From Armatimonadota bacterium (GTDB lineage: Bacteria; Armatimonadota; UBA5829; DTJY01), in assembly GCA_029907255.1 (NCBI GenBank), contig JARYMF010000011.1, positions 1 to 64,000 of the forward strand: a stretch of 64,000 nucleotides of DNA, read 5' to 3'. This document shows positions 57,152 to 64,000 of this stretch, piece after piece. Position 1 is the stretch's first letter. Each line of letters begins with the position of its first letter. The position numbers were made by a program, and so were the translations under genes. The notes under the pieces are model-generated. The model saw nothing but the letters and a program-made list of their open reading frames with translations. It did not search any database and was not told where the DNA came from.

Positions 57152-58243
57152 TCATTTATTATTTCTTAGCATTTCCACAAAACGCTGGAATAAGTATTTG
57201 CTGTCCATTGGTCCCGGAGAAGCCTCTGGGTGGTATTGAATCGAAAATATTGGAAGTTCTTTATGGCATAAACCTTCAACTGTTCCGTCGTTTAGGTTAA
57301 TGTGGGAGACTTCCATTCCAGAGTTCTTTAAGCCGTCTGGGTCTACTGCATAGCCGTGGTTCTGTGAGGTGATGAATACTTTGCCTGTAGCAAGTTCTTT
57401 TACAGGATGGTTTCCGCCTCGATGACCAAATTTAAGCTTATAGGTGGTGCTTCCGAATGCCCAACCAAGAAGCTGGTTGCCAAGACAGACACCCATTATC
57501 GGCTTCTTTCCAATGAGTTTCTTTACATTCTCAATTGCTTTGGAAAGAAGCGCTGGGTCGCCAGGACCCGGCGACAGAATGACGCCGTCGGGATTGGTAT
57601 CCAGTATTTGTTCAGCGGCGGTATTACACGGATACACTGTAACACGGCAATTGAGTGCGGATAAGCTTCTTAGTATGTTTCGTTTAACGCCAAAGTCAAG
57701 AAGCGCAACGTCAAACTCAGGCTTGACAGAATCGACAGGGTTTTTCCAAACATAAGGTGATTTGGTTGTAACACGCTTAGTAAAGTCTATTTTGCCGTAG
57801 TCGGGAGCATTTGCGATTTTGTTTAGCATTTCTTCCCGAGTGTAGTCGGTTGTTATTCCGCCGAGCATAACTCCTTGAATCCTGAGATGCCTAGTTAGGG
57901 CACGAGTATCAACTCCTTGAATGCCTACTATATTTTGTTCTTTAAGAAAGTCATTGAGGGTGCCGACGGCGCGCCAATTGCTGGGAAGTTCGCATAAATG
58001 TTTAACAACAAAACCTTCAACTTGAATAGTTGAGGATTCGAAATCATCATGATTTACGCCATAGTTGCCGATAAGAGGATAAGTGAGTGTAAGTATTTGA
58101 CCAGCGTATGACGGGTCGGTAAGCATTTCCTGATACCCCGTCATGCATGTGCTGAATACTACCTCGCCTATCGTTGTTCCTTTGGCGCCAATTGATTCTC
58201 CTTCGTATGTGGTACCATCCTCAAGAACTAGAATTGCTTTCAT
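57152..58243 (-). CDS. carA: Carbamoyl-phosphate synthase small subunit
   Basis: Glutaminase supplying ammonia to CarB. 363 residues. N-terminal domain [19 protein letters not shown] and [19 protein letters not shown]; class I amidotransferase domain with nucleophile Cys in [15 protein letters not shown] (Asn follows Gly instead of the more usual His), [10 protein letters not shown], and His/Glu in [11 protein letters not shown]. It ends 22 bases before carB and lies 30 bases after a Gfo/Idh gene within the operon. Confidence 0.96.
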   Translation of the reverse strand: MKAILVLEDGTTYEGESIGAKGTTIGEVVFSTCMTGYQEMLTDPSYAGQILTLTYPLIGNYGVNHDDFESSTIQVEGFVVKHLCELPSNWRAVGTLNDFLKEQNIVGIQGVDTRALTRHLRIQGVMLGGITTDYTREEMLNKIANAPDYGKIDFTKRVTTKSPYVWKNPVDSVKPEFDVALLDFGVKRNILRSLSALNCRVTVYPCNTAAEQILDTNPDGVILSPGPGDPALLSKAIENVKKLIGKKPIMGVCLGNQLLGWAFGSTTYKLKFGHRGGNHPVKELATGKVFITSQNHGYAVDPDGLKNSGMEVSHINLNDGTVEGLCHKELPIFSIQYHPEASPGPMDSKYLFQRFVEMLRNNK

Positions 58244-58273
58244 TTGATTCTCCTCACTGTAAAAACGAAAGGT

Positions 58274-59254
58274 CTAGAGTTTGACCATCTTCCCAGTGCG
58301 TGCTGATTCGAGCGCCGCCTGCATGACGGCAACGGCAGCACGTGCTTCCGGGCCGCCTGTCTCTGGTTTTTTTTCAGTTTGGATGCACTCGCCGAACTCT
58401 TTGAACTCGTCAGCAATTAGGTTTATTCGCTCAATCATCATCGTTTCCGGCTTGCCATCTATATCGTAATACGTAAGCTTATAGGGCCAGAAATCAAACT
58501 CAAACCAACCCTTTGTGCCATAGACGGCGGTAAGGGTTTTGGGAGGTGTAACGTAAGTGTCTCCAATCTGACCAAGAATACCGCTTTTGAAGCGGAGAAT
58601 AACTTGTGTGAGTTCTTCTGTTTCGCACTCAAGAAATTTCTTAGCTGTCATTGCCATAACTTCTGAAATTGGCCCAGCCAGATAGTGGAAAATATCTATT
58701 TGGTGTATGCCAAGGAGGTTCAGAGGGCCTCCTGGGCATTTGTCTACATACCATCGCCATGCGCCAGGGACTAAAGACCATCCGCCTCGATGTGATTGGT
58801 GGGCTTCAATCATTGCTAAGTCGCCAATTTTTCCTTCTTCAATGGCGTTCTTTATTATGCGAATGCCTGGGGCTCTGCGAAGACTGTGTCCAACTTGGAG
58901 GACTACGCCAGCATCTTCGCAAGCTTTAATCATGGCGTCGGCTTCTTCTACTGTATTTGCGATTGGTTTTTCAACCCAGACGTGTTTTCCGTGTTTTGCC
59001 GCTTGAATGGCAAGCGTTGGGTGGACATGATTTGGCACTATAAGGATTATCCCTTCGACTTCAGGGTTGTTTAGAATTTCTTCAAACGACCGAGCAGGAG
59101 GAACTGGAATATCATTAGTGTACTTTGCTATTACTTCGGGGTTTGCATCAAACCAGGTAACTAGTTCGAGGTTGCCAGCTTCACTAATGGCAGGCAGGCT
59201 TTGAGTCCCGCCCCAACTACCTACTCCAACTAACGCAACCTTTACTTTTCTCAT
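58274..59254 (-). CDS. Gfo/Idh/MocA oxidoreductase inside the pyrimidine operon
   Basis: 326 residues. NAD(P)-binding VKVALVGVGSWGGTQSLPAI at the N-terminus, the EKP signature HVWVEKPIANTVEEADAMI near residue 95, and a C-terminal domain with LNLLGIHQIDIFHYLAGP. No pyrimidine step needs this family, so its substrate is probably a sugar and its presence is unusual. Its ATG overlaps the pyrC stop (59251-59254, ATGA), so it is translationally coupled to pyrC, and carA follows 30 bases later. Confidence 0.9.
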   Translation of the reverse strand: MRKVKVALVGVGSWGGTQSLPAISEAGNLELVTWFDANPEVIAKYTNDIPVPPARSFEEILNNPEVEGIILIVPNHVHPTLAIQAAKHGKHVWVEKPIANTVEEADAMIKACEDAGVVLQVGHSLRRAPGIRIIKNAIEEGKIGDLAMIEAHQSHRGGWSLVPGAWRWYVDKCPGGPLNLLGIHQIDIFHYLAGPISEVMAMTAKKFLECETEELTQVILRFKSGILGQIGDTYVTPPKTLTAVYGTKGWFEFDFWPYKLTYYDIDGKPETMMIERINLIADEFKEFGECIQTEKKPETGGPEARAAVAVMQAALESARTGKMVKL

Positions 59255-60546
59255 GCTATCACCTCTTGGTTTCTGGCAATTATTTTACCGTCCACGATTG
59301 TTAGAACTGGTAAACCTACAAGTTTCTTGCCCTTGAGCGGGGTGTTTTTAGATCTTGAGTGGAATTTCGAAGGATCAACAATCCATTCTACCTCAGGGTC
59401 TATGACTGTTATATTTGCCGGTTTTCCGATTTCTAGCGTTCCTGCGTCTAATCCCAATACTTTTGCAGGTGCGGCAGTCATTTTCATAAACGCATTGGCA
59501 AGCGAAAGTTCCCCGGGTTTGACTAGTTCGGTTATTACTAAGCCAACTGCTGTTTCGAGTCCGACCATGCCGCTAGGCGCGATTGCAAATTCGGTTTCCT
59601 TCTCCTCAATCGCGTGTGGAGCGTGGTCAGTGGCAATGACATCGATTGTGCCATCGGCGAGTCCTTCTTTAATGGCAGCAACATCATCTGCTGTTCTAAG
59701 TGGCGGATTAATTTTTGCATTGGTGTCATATCTTCGAACTGCTTCTTCGGTCAAGCTAAAGTATTGCGGGCACGTCTCACAAGTTATGTTTATGCCAGTC
59801 TCTTTTGCATGACGAATTAGCTCGACGGATCCTCTGGTGCTTACGTGTGCTATATGAAGTTTGCAGTTAGTTAGGCGAGCGAGCATAATGTTTCGAGCGA
59901 CCATTATTTCTTCCGCTTCGCTGGGAATACCTTTGAGACCAAGTATTGTTGACGTTATTCCTTCGTTCATTAGGCCTTCGTCGCTCAAGGAGAGATCTTC
60001 GCAGTGAGTAATCACTGGAGTGTTAAGCATTGCACAGTAGTCCATCACTCGTCGCATGAGGCCAGAGTTTTGCAGCGGAAAAGCGTCGTCGGAAAACGCT
60101 ACAGCACCACCCTCGAGCATATCGCCAATCTCTGCCATCTCTTCGCCTTTCATTTCCTTGGTTAGTGCGCCGATGGGATAAACTTTTACTAAACCAACCT
60201 CATCAGCCCTACACAGTATAAACTCAATTACCGAGCGAGTATCTGCGACGGGATTGGTATTTGGCATGCAAGCAACTGCTGTGAAACCGCCTGCTGCTGC
60301 CGCGTAGGAGCCGGTGGTAATATCTTCTTTGTATTCAAAGCCTGGCTCGCGAAGGTGGACATGCATGTCAATTAGCCCTGGAACAACAACTTTGCCTGTT
60401 ACATCTTCTACTTGCTCAGGCTTGAGGTCACCTGACTCAACTTGACCTATTCCTGCGATTTTTCCATTTTTAATTAAAAGATTTCCAATCGTATCTAAAT
60501 TTTGCGAAGGATCGACAATCCTTCCGCCCTTAAGAAGCAAGTGCAT
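59251..60546 (-). CDS. pyrC: Dihydroorotase (type I, class I)
   Basis: Cyclises carbamoyl aspartate to dihydroorotate. 431 residues, amidohydrolase barrel. Zinc ligands in DMHVHLREPGFEYKEDITTGS, later His in PVITHCEDLSLS and LHIAHVSTRGSV, catalytic Asp in VIATDHAPHAIEEK, and a C-terminal composite sheet domain (GKPANITVIDPEVEW). Starts inside the pyrB end (17-base overlap), so it is coupled to pyrB. Confidence 0.96.
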   Translation of the reverse strand: MHLLLKGGRIVDPSQNLDTIGNLLIKNGKIAGIGQVESGDLKPEQVEDVTGKVVVPGLIDMHVHLREPGFEYKEDITTGSYAAAAGGFTAVACMPNTNPVADTRSVIEFILCRADEVGLVKVYPIGALTKEMKGEEMAEIGDMLEGGAVAFSDDAFPLQNSGLMRRVMDYCAMLNTPVITHCEDLSLSDEGLMNEGITSTILGLKGIPSEAEEIMVARNIMLARLTNCKLHIAHVSTRGSVELIRHAKETGINITCETCPQYFSLTEEAVRRYDTNAKINPPLRTADDVAAIKEGLADGTIDVIATDHAPHAIEEKETEFAIAPSGMVGLETAVGLVITELVKPGELSLANAFMKMTAAPAKVLGLDAGTLEIGKPANITVIDPEVEWIVDPSKFHSRSKNTPLKGKKLVGLPVLTIVDGKIIARNQEVIA

Positions 60547-61468
60547 CGCCTGTGCCTCCTAAAAGTAAGTAAAGCAGAGCCATCCTAACTGCCACCCCAT
60601 TGGTTACTTGCGTTGTAACCATTGAGATTTCGCAGTCTGCAACATCTGGCATAATTTCGACACCACGATTCATGGGGCCTGGGTGAAGGACAATAACATC
60701 GTCCTTCGCTAGTTTGAGTCTCTTTTTCGTAATTCCGAAAAAGTGGGTATATTCGCGAAGGCTTGGGAATAGGCCTTTCTTCATGCGCTCAAGTTGGATG
60801 CGTAGAACATTAATTACGTCAACATCTTTAAGACCTTCTTCAATGTTGGTGTAGACTTCTACTGGCAGGCGGTCTGCTTCGGGTGGGATAAGCGTTTTAG
60901 GTCCCACGAATCGAACTTTTGCTCCCATTTTGGTAAGACCCCACATGTTCGACCTGGCAACACGGCTGTGGAGAATATCGCCTACTATTGCCACAGTTAG
61001 CCCTTCAAGCTTTCCTTTTTTCTCAAGGATTGTCATCATATCGAGGAGTCCCTGAGTTGGATGCTCATGCATACCGTCGCCGGCGTTAATTACTGATTCT
61101 GGAATCAGGCTTGCGACGAAGTGGGGCGCCCCCGATGCTTGGTGCCTGATGACAAACACGTCAGGTCTCATTGCTCGAAGCGTAAGAATTGTATCCTTAA
61201 GCGATTCACCTTTTACAACGCTACTTGTGGATGGAGCGATGCTTGAGGTGTCCGCGCTCATAATTTTTGCTGCAATTTCGAACGAAGTTCGAGTACGCGT
61301 GCTTGGTTCATAGAAAAGGGTTACGATTGACCTTCCACGCAAGGCGGGTACTTTTTTAATTGGTCGGCTTAAAATTTCTTTCATTGAGAGCGCCGTTTGA
61401 AGAATTAGTTCTATCTCCTCACGGGTGATTTCTTCCAAACCAAGGATGTCTTTTCTCTTTAGAGCCAT
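60530..61468 (-). CDS. pyrB: Aspartate carbamoyltransferase catalytic subunit
   Basis: Condenses carbamoyl phosphate with aspartate. 312 residues. Carbamoyl-phosphate loop FYEPSTRTRTSFEIAAK near residue 55, HEHPTQGLLDMMTI, and the aspartate site VLHPGPMNRGVEI. No pyrI regulatory chain is next to it, as expected for the class B trimeric enzymes; control is through PyrR. AGAGGTGCTGG precedes ATG 61468. It ends inside pyrC. Confidence 0.97.
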   Translation of the reverse strand: MALKRKDILGLEEITREEIELILQTALSMKEILSRPIKKVPALRGRSIVTLFYEPSTRTRTSFEIAAKIMSADTSSIAPSTSSVVKGESLKDTILTLRAMRPDVFVIRHQASGAPHFVASLIPESVINAGDGMHEHPTQGLLDMMTILEKKGKLEGLTVAIVGDILHSRVARSNMWGLTKMGAKVRFVGPKTLIPPEADRLPVEVYTNIEEGLKDVDVINVLRIQLERMKKGLFPSLREYTHFFGITKKRLKLAKDDVIVLHPGPMNRGVEIMPDVADCEISMVTTQVTNGVAVRMALLYLLLGGTGDALAS

Positions 61469-61528
61469 TCCAGCACCTCTTGATGCTAGTTTTTGTGCAT
61501 TGGCACTTGCACAATCATAAACTAGCGT

Positions 61529-62095
<567 letters not shown>

Positions 62096-62134
62096 TTAGT
62101 ATTTAAAGCGCAAAGTTGCACATTTTCCAGGCAC

Positions 62135-62170
62135 AAAAAACGCCCCCCTGCTGAGGTTAGCAAGGAGGCG
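62135..62170 (-). terminator. pyr attenuator terminator
   Basis: On the minus strand CGCCTCCTTGCT (62170-62159), loop AACCTC, AGCAGGGGGGCG (62152-62141) form a 12-bp stem with two G-U pairs, followed by TTTTTT (62140-62135). It lies between the PyrR-binding hairpin and pyrR and stops transcription when PyrR-UMP is bound. Confidence 0.9.
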
Positions 62171-62212
62171 TGATCTTGCAATTATAAGCTTTGTGCATAC
62201 ACGCACACCCTT

Positions 62213-62232
62213 GTTGGCCTCACAGGACCAAC
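62213..62232 (-). promoter_or_regulatory. PyrR-binding loop (anti-antiterminator)
   Basis: On the minus strand GTTGG-TCCTGTGAGG-CCAAC forms a short hairpin whose UCCNGNGAGG core matches the known PyrR RNA consensus (ARUCCNGNGAGGYU). Binding of PyrR-UMP here favours the downstream terminator. It sits about 20 bases after the predicted start site and 43 bases upstream of the terminator stem. Confidence 0.88.
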
Positions 62233-62259
62233 TTAAAGGCGTTCAATCAAGTTTTGCTA

Positions 62260-62288
62260 AGTATACCAGATGGAAACCTACCTGTCAA
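62260..62288 (-). promoter_or_regulatory. pyr operon promoter
   Basis: On the minus strand TTGACA (62288-62283), 17-base spacer, TATACT (62265-62260), starting near 62253. The -35 lies inside an inverted repeat ACCTGT-TG-ACAGGT (about 62281-62294), which could be fortuitous or an operator. Confidence 0.85.
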
Positions 62289-62377
62289 CAGGTTTTTTTA
62301 TTTTTTGAGTTATTTTGCTGAATGGGCTAAAATCATTCTGCTGTGCTTGTTTGCTGGAAGTTTTGTAATAAACAACC

Positions 62378-62474
62378 TGGCGGGGATGTGTGCGAATCGA
62401 ACGCACCCGAGACCTTCTTCAGGCCTCACACAGGTTTTGAAGACCAGGAGGGCCACCAGGCCCCATCCACCCCC
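62378..62474 (-). tRNA. selC: tRNA-Sec(UCA)
   Basis: A 97-base tRNA on the minus strand with the features of tRNA-Sec: loop CUUCAAA (anticodon UCA), a long D-stem (GGGCC/GGCCC), a large variable arm (GAGGCC/GGUCUC), T-arm with GUGCG-UUCGAUU-CGCAC, discriminator G and encoded CCA (62380-62378). The acceptor GGGGGUGG pairs with ACAUCCCC except for the eighth position. The anticodon stem has one U-U mismatch. It delivers selenocysteine at UGA codons. It follows the HD-GYP gene and selA on the same strand. Confidence 0.93.
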
Positions 62475-62513
62475 ATATTGGTAAAATAAGTATAAATTTG
62501 CAGGGGTGGCATG

Positions 62514-63197
62514 TCAAGAATCGAGAATTCGCTCAGGTGAGGGTTGCATCATTTGCTCTTTAAGCTCATCGCTTAGAGGAACTTCACCGCTTGCTAGGGC
62601 TTCAAGGAAAGCTTCTACAACCATGGGGTCAAACTGTGTTCCTGAACAATTTTTGAGTTCTTCTATTGCTACTTGTAAGGGCAAGGCATCTCGCCAAGGG
62701 ACATCCGAGACTAAAATATCGAAGCTTTCTGCAACGGCAATTATTCGTGCACCAAGAGGTATGTCATGGCCTGATAGCCCGTCTGGATATCCTTTACCGT
62801 CAAATCTTTCGTGGTGGTGTTTTATCATTGGGATAGAATCATGGAGCTCCGGCACACGTTCTAACATTCGTATTGCAATTGTGGAGTGTAGCCTCATTAT
62901 TTCGAATTCACGTTCGCTTAGGCGGCCTAATTTCTCAACAATCTGGGGAGAAATTCCAACTTTTCCAACGTCATGTAGAATTGCTGCGTTTTTGAGGTCT
63001 GTCATCACTTTGCGAGGAAGGTCTAACCGCCTGCCAATCGCTAGCGCATAAGCTGCCACACGGTCACTGTGGCCATCAGGTGCGCCCAGGCTTGAGGAGC
63101 GAACGTTCAACATACCAAGGAGAGCTTCTGACTCGGATTTAAGATTAGGTTCTTTTATTTTTTCAGGTTGCTCGTTTGGTATTTCCTTAGATAACAT
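62514..63197 (-). CDS. HD-GYP domain c-di-GMP phosphodiesterase
   Basis: 227 residues. After about 35 variable residues comes an HD-GYP domain: HSDRVAAYALAIGRRLDLP, metal ligands AILHDVGKVGISPQIVEK, MRLHSTIAIRML, the HHHERFDGKGYPDGLSG signature that names the family, and RIIAVAESFDILVSD. All signature residues are present, so it should hydrolyse c-di-GMP. No sensor or receiver domain is attached. It stands between selA and tRNA-Sec, with 104 bases to selA, possibly sharing a transcript. Confidence 0.9.
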   Translation of the reverse strand: MLSKEIPNEQPEKIKEPNLKSESEALLGMLNVRSSSLGAPDGHSDRVAAYALAIGRRLDLPRKVMTDLKNAAILHDVGKVGISPQIVEKLGRLSEREFEIMRLHSTIAIRMLERVPELHDSIPMIKHHHERFDGKGYPDGLSGHDIPLGARIIAVAESFDILVSDVPWRDALPLQVAIEELKNCSGTQFDPMVVEAFLEALASGEVPLSDELKEQMMQPSPERILDS

Positions 63198-63301
63198 GCT
63201 ATCAGGCCCCCAACTCCAAATTGCTAGAATTCGGTCTTTATTATTATCGGCCTGAAAAGAGATTAACAGCAGGTTTTGTTTTATCTTAATTTTATAATTC
63301 G

Positions 63302-64000
63302 TTAGTGGGAAAGTATTTGGGAAGCAACTTGGGCAATAACGTCAATTTCAGAATCTTCAACCGTTCTAATATCGAGAAGGAATTTATCGTCGCCTACCCT
63401 GCCGAAAATCGGTGGATTTGCTTCTCTGAATTTTTGGGCAAGGTCTATTGGGGAGATGTCTGCATTATAAATGGCAATCAGTTTTGTAGGAAGCTGTTGT
63501 CCTGGGAGTGAGCCGCCCCCAACTTCCGAAAAACCATCGAAAATTTCAATTTTCGCATTGTCGCCAATAGAAGTTATTAGTTTTGCTTTTAGCTGATTTG
63601 CAGCATGAGTGATTTCTGGCAATGTTCTGCTTATATAACGAAGTGTCGGGATGTTTCGAATGACAGTATCAGAATCTACATAGAGTTTAAGAGTTGCTTC
63701 CAGGGCGGCAATTGTTAATTTATCTATACGAAATGTTCGCGACAGCGGATTTCGTGCCATCGCTTCCACGAATTCTTTTCGCCCGACTATTATCCCTGAT
63801 TGTGGCCCGCCCAAGAGTTTATCACCGCTAAATGTAACGATATCAGCACCAGCACGAATACTTTCCTGCACCGTAGGTTCAGACTTAAGTCCAAAGCGAG
63901 ACATGTCAATAAGTGCTCCACTTCCTATGTCTTCCATCACGGGGATGCCTTTCTTCTTGCCTAGCTCGGCAAGTTCGCTGAGCGCTGGTGATTTTGCAAA
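63302..64000 (-). CDS. selA: L-seryl-tRNA(Sec) selenium transferase (5' end outside window)
   Basis: PLP enzyme that turns Ser-tRNA(Sec) into Sec-tRNA(Sec) with selenophosphate. Only the C-terminal 232 residues are inside; the frame is open to 64000 (KSPALSELAELGKKKGIPVMEDIGSGALIDMSRFG). The PLP lysine lies in TFSGDKLLGGPQSGIIVG, followed by family segments PTLRYISRTLPEITHAANQ and REANPPIFGRVGDDKFLLDIRT. It ends 104 bases before the HD-GYP gene; tRNA-Sec is 900 bases further on the same strand. selB and selD are presumably elsewhere. Confidence 0.95.
   Translation of the reverse strand, partial: FAKSPALSELAELGKKKGIPVMEDIGSGALIDMSRFGLKSEPTVQESIRAGADIVTFSGDKLLGGPQSGIIVGRKEFVEAMARNPLSRTFRIDKLTIAALEATLKLYVDSDTVIRNIPTLRYISRTLPEITHAANQLKAKLITSIGDNAKIEIFDGFSEVGGGSLPGQQLPTKLIAIYNADISPIDLAQKFREANPPIFGRVGDDKFLLDIRTVEDSEIDVIAQVASQILSH

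Noticed and set aside
62281-62294. Plus-strand terminator ACCTGT-CA-ACAGGT followed by T-run
   Set aside because: Loop is too small and no plus-strand gene ends here; the repeat coincides with the -35 of the pyr promoter and may be chance.

Overview
The window looks like chromosomal DNA from a diderm heterotrophic bacterium. A PEP-CTERM-tagged protein, predicted lipoproteins, PilT, many Gfo/Idh/MocA and sugar-transport genes, a sulfatase, and a triosephosphate isomerase with an insertion after the catalytic His suggest an Armatimonadota- or Planctomycetota-like lineage. That placement is inference from gene content. I see no insertion sequence, prophage or CRISPR array. Most of the window is core metabolism, with one accessory sugar-uptake region in the middle.

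Layout. 1-7714 (+): uvrA (5' end outside the window), uvrC, ogt, a small holin-like membrane protein, rapZ and yvcK. 7723-12003 (+): the glycolytic genes gap, pgk and tpiA, with a strong hairpin in the leader and in each gap, then a DUF72 gene. 12007-14017 (+): groES-groEL behind a promoter overlapped by a CIRCE operator. 14137-18549 (+): guaA, hpt, rho (own promoter and a pyrimidine-rich leader) and a DUF151 nuclease-family gene. 18662-24218 (mostly -): a small membrane protein, a CheY-like regulator, a GcvH-like protein whose lipoyl lysine is replaced by Glu, a homocysteine S-methyltransferase domain protein, a CBS-pair protein, a glycoside-hydrolase-like protein with a GT4 glycosyltransferase, and a STAS protein. 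24787-28904: an MTAP/PNP-family phosphorylase, pilT with a membrane-anchored partner, tRNA-Ala(GGC) and a GT9 glycosyltransferase.

29029-48992 is the accessory sugar region. It has a PEP-CTERM protein, Gfo/Idh dehydrogenase, fucose/arabinose-isomerase-like protein, sulfatase, an Rbs-type binding protein and permease, a binding protein fused to a MalF-type permease, a MalG-type permease carrying about five extracytoplasmic repeats, a GAF histidine kinase, an iron alcohol dehydrogenase, HU, and a second Rbs-type system with two permeases and one binding protein. None of the three transport loci encodes an ATPase, so they presumably share one encoded elsewhere.

49062-51000: small hypothetical genes, a c-di-GMP-I (GEMM) riboswitch ahead of a 64-residue protein, an unclassified structured RNA with a terminator, and a bidirectional terminator. 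51089-62288 (-): a pyrimidine operon pyrR-pyrB-pyrC-(Gfo/Idh)-carA-carB-pyrK-pyrD-pyrF, with a promoter, a PyrR-binding hairpin and an attenuator terminator in its leader; pyrE is absent. 62378-64000 (-): tRNA-Sec (selC), an HD-GYP phosphodiesterase and the 3' part of selA, showing that the organism makes selenocysteine.

The best candidates for something new are the repeat-bearing MalG permease with its fused binding-protein/MalF partner, the lysine-less GcvH-like protein, and the c-di-GMP riboswitch/small-protein/structured-RNA unit at 50.2-50.9 kb.
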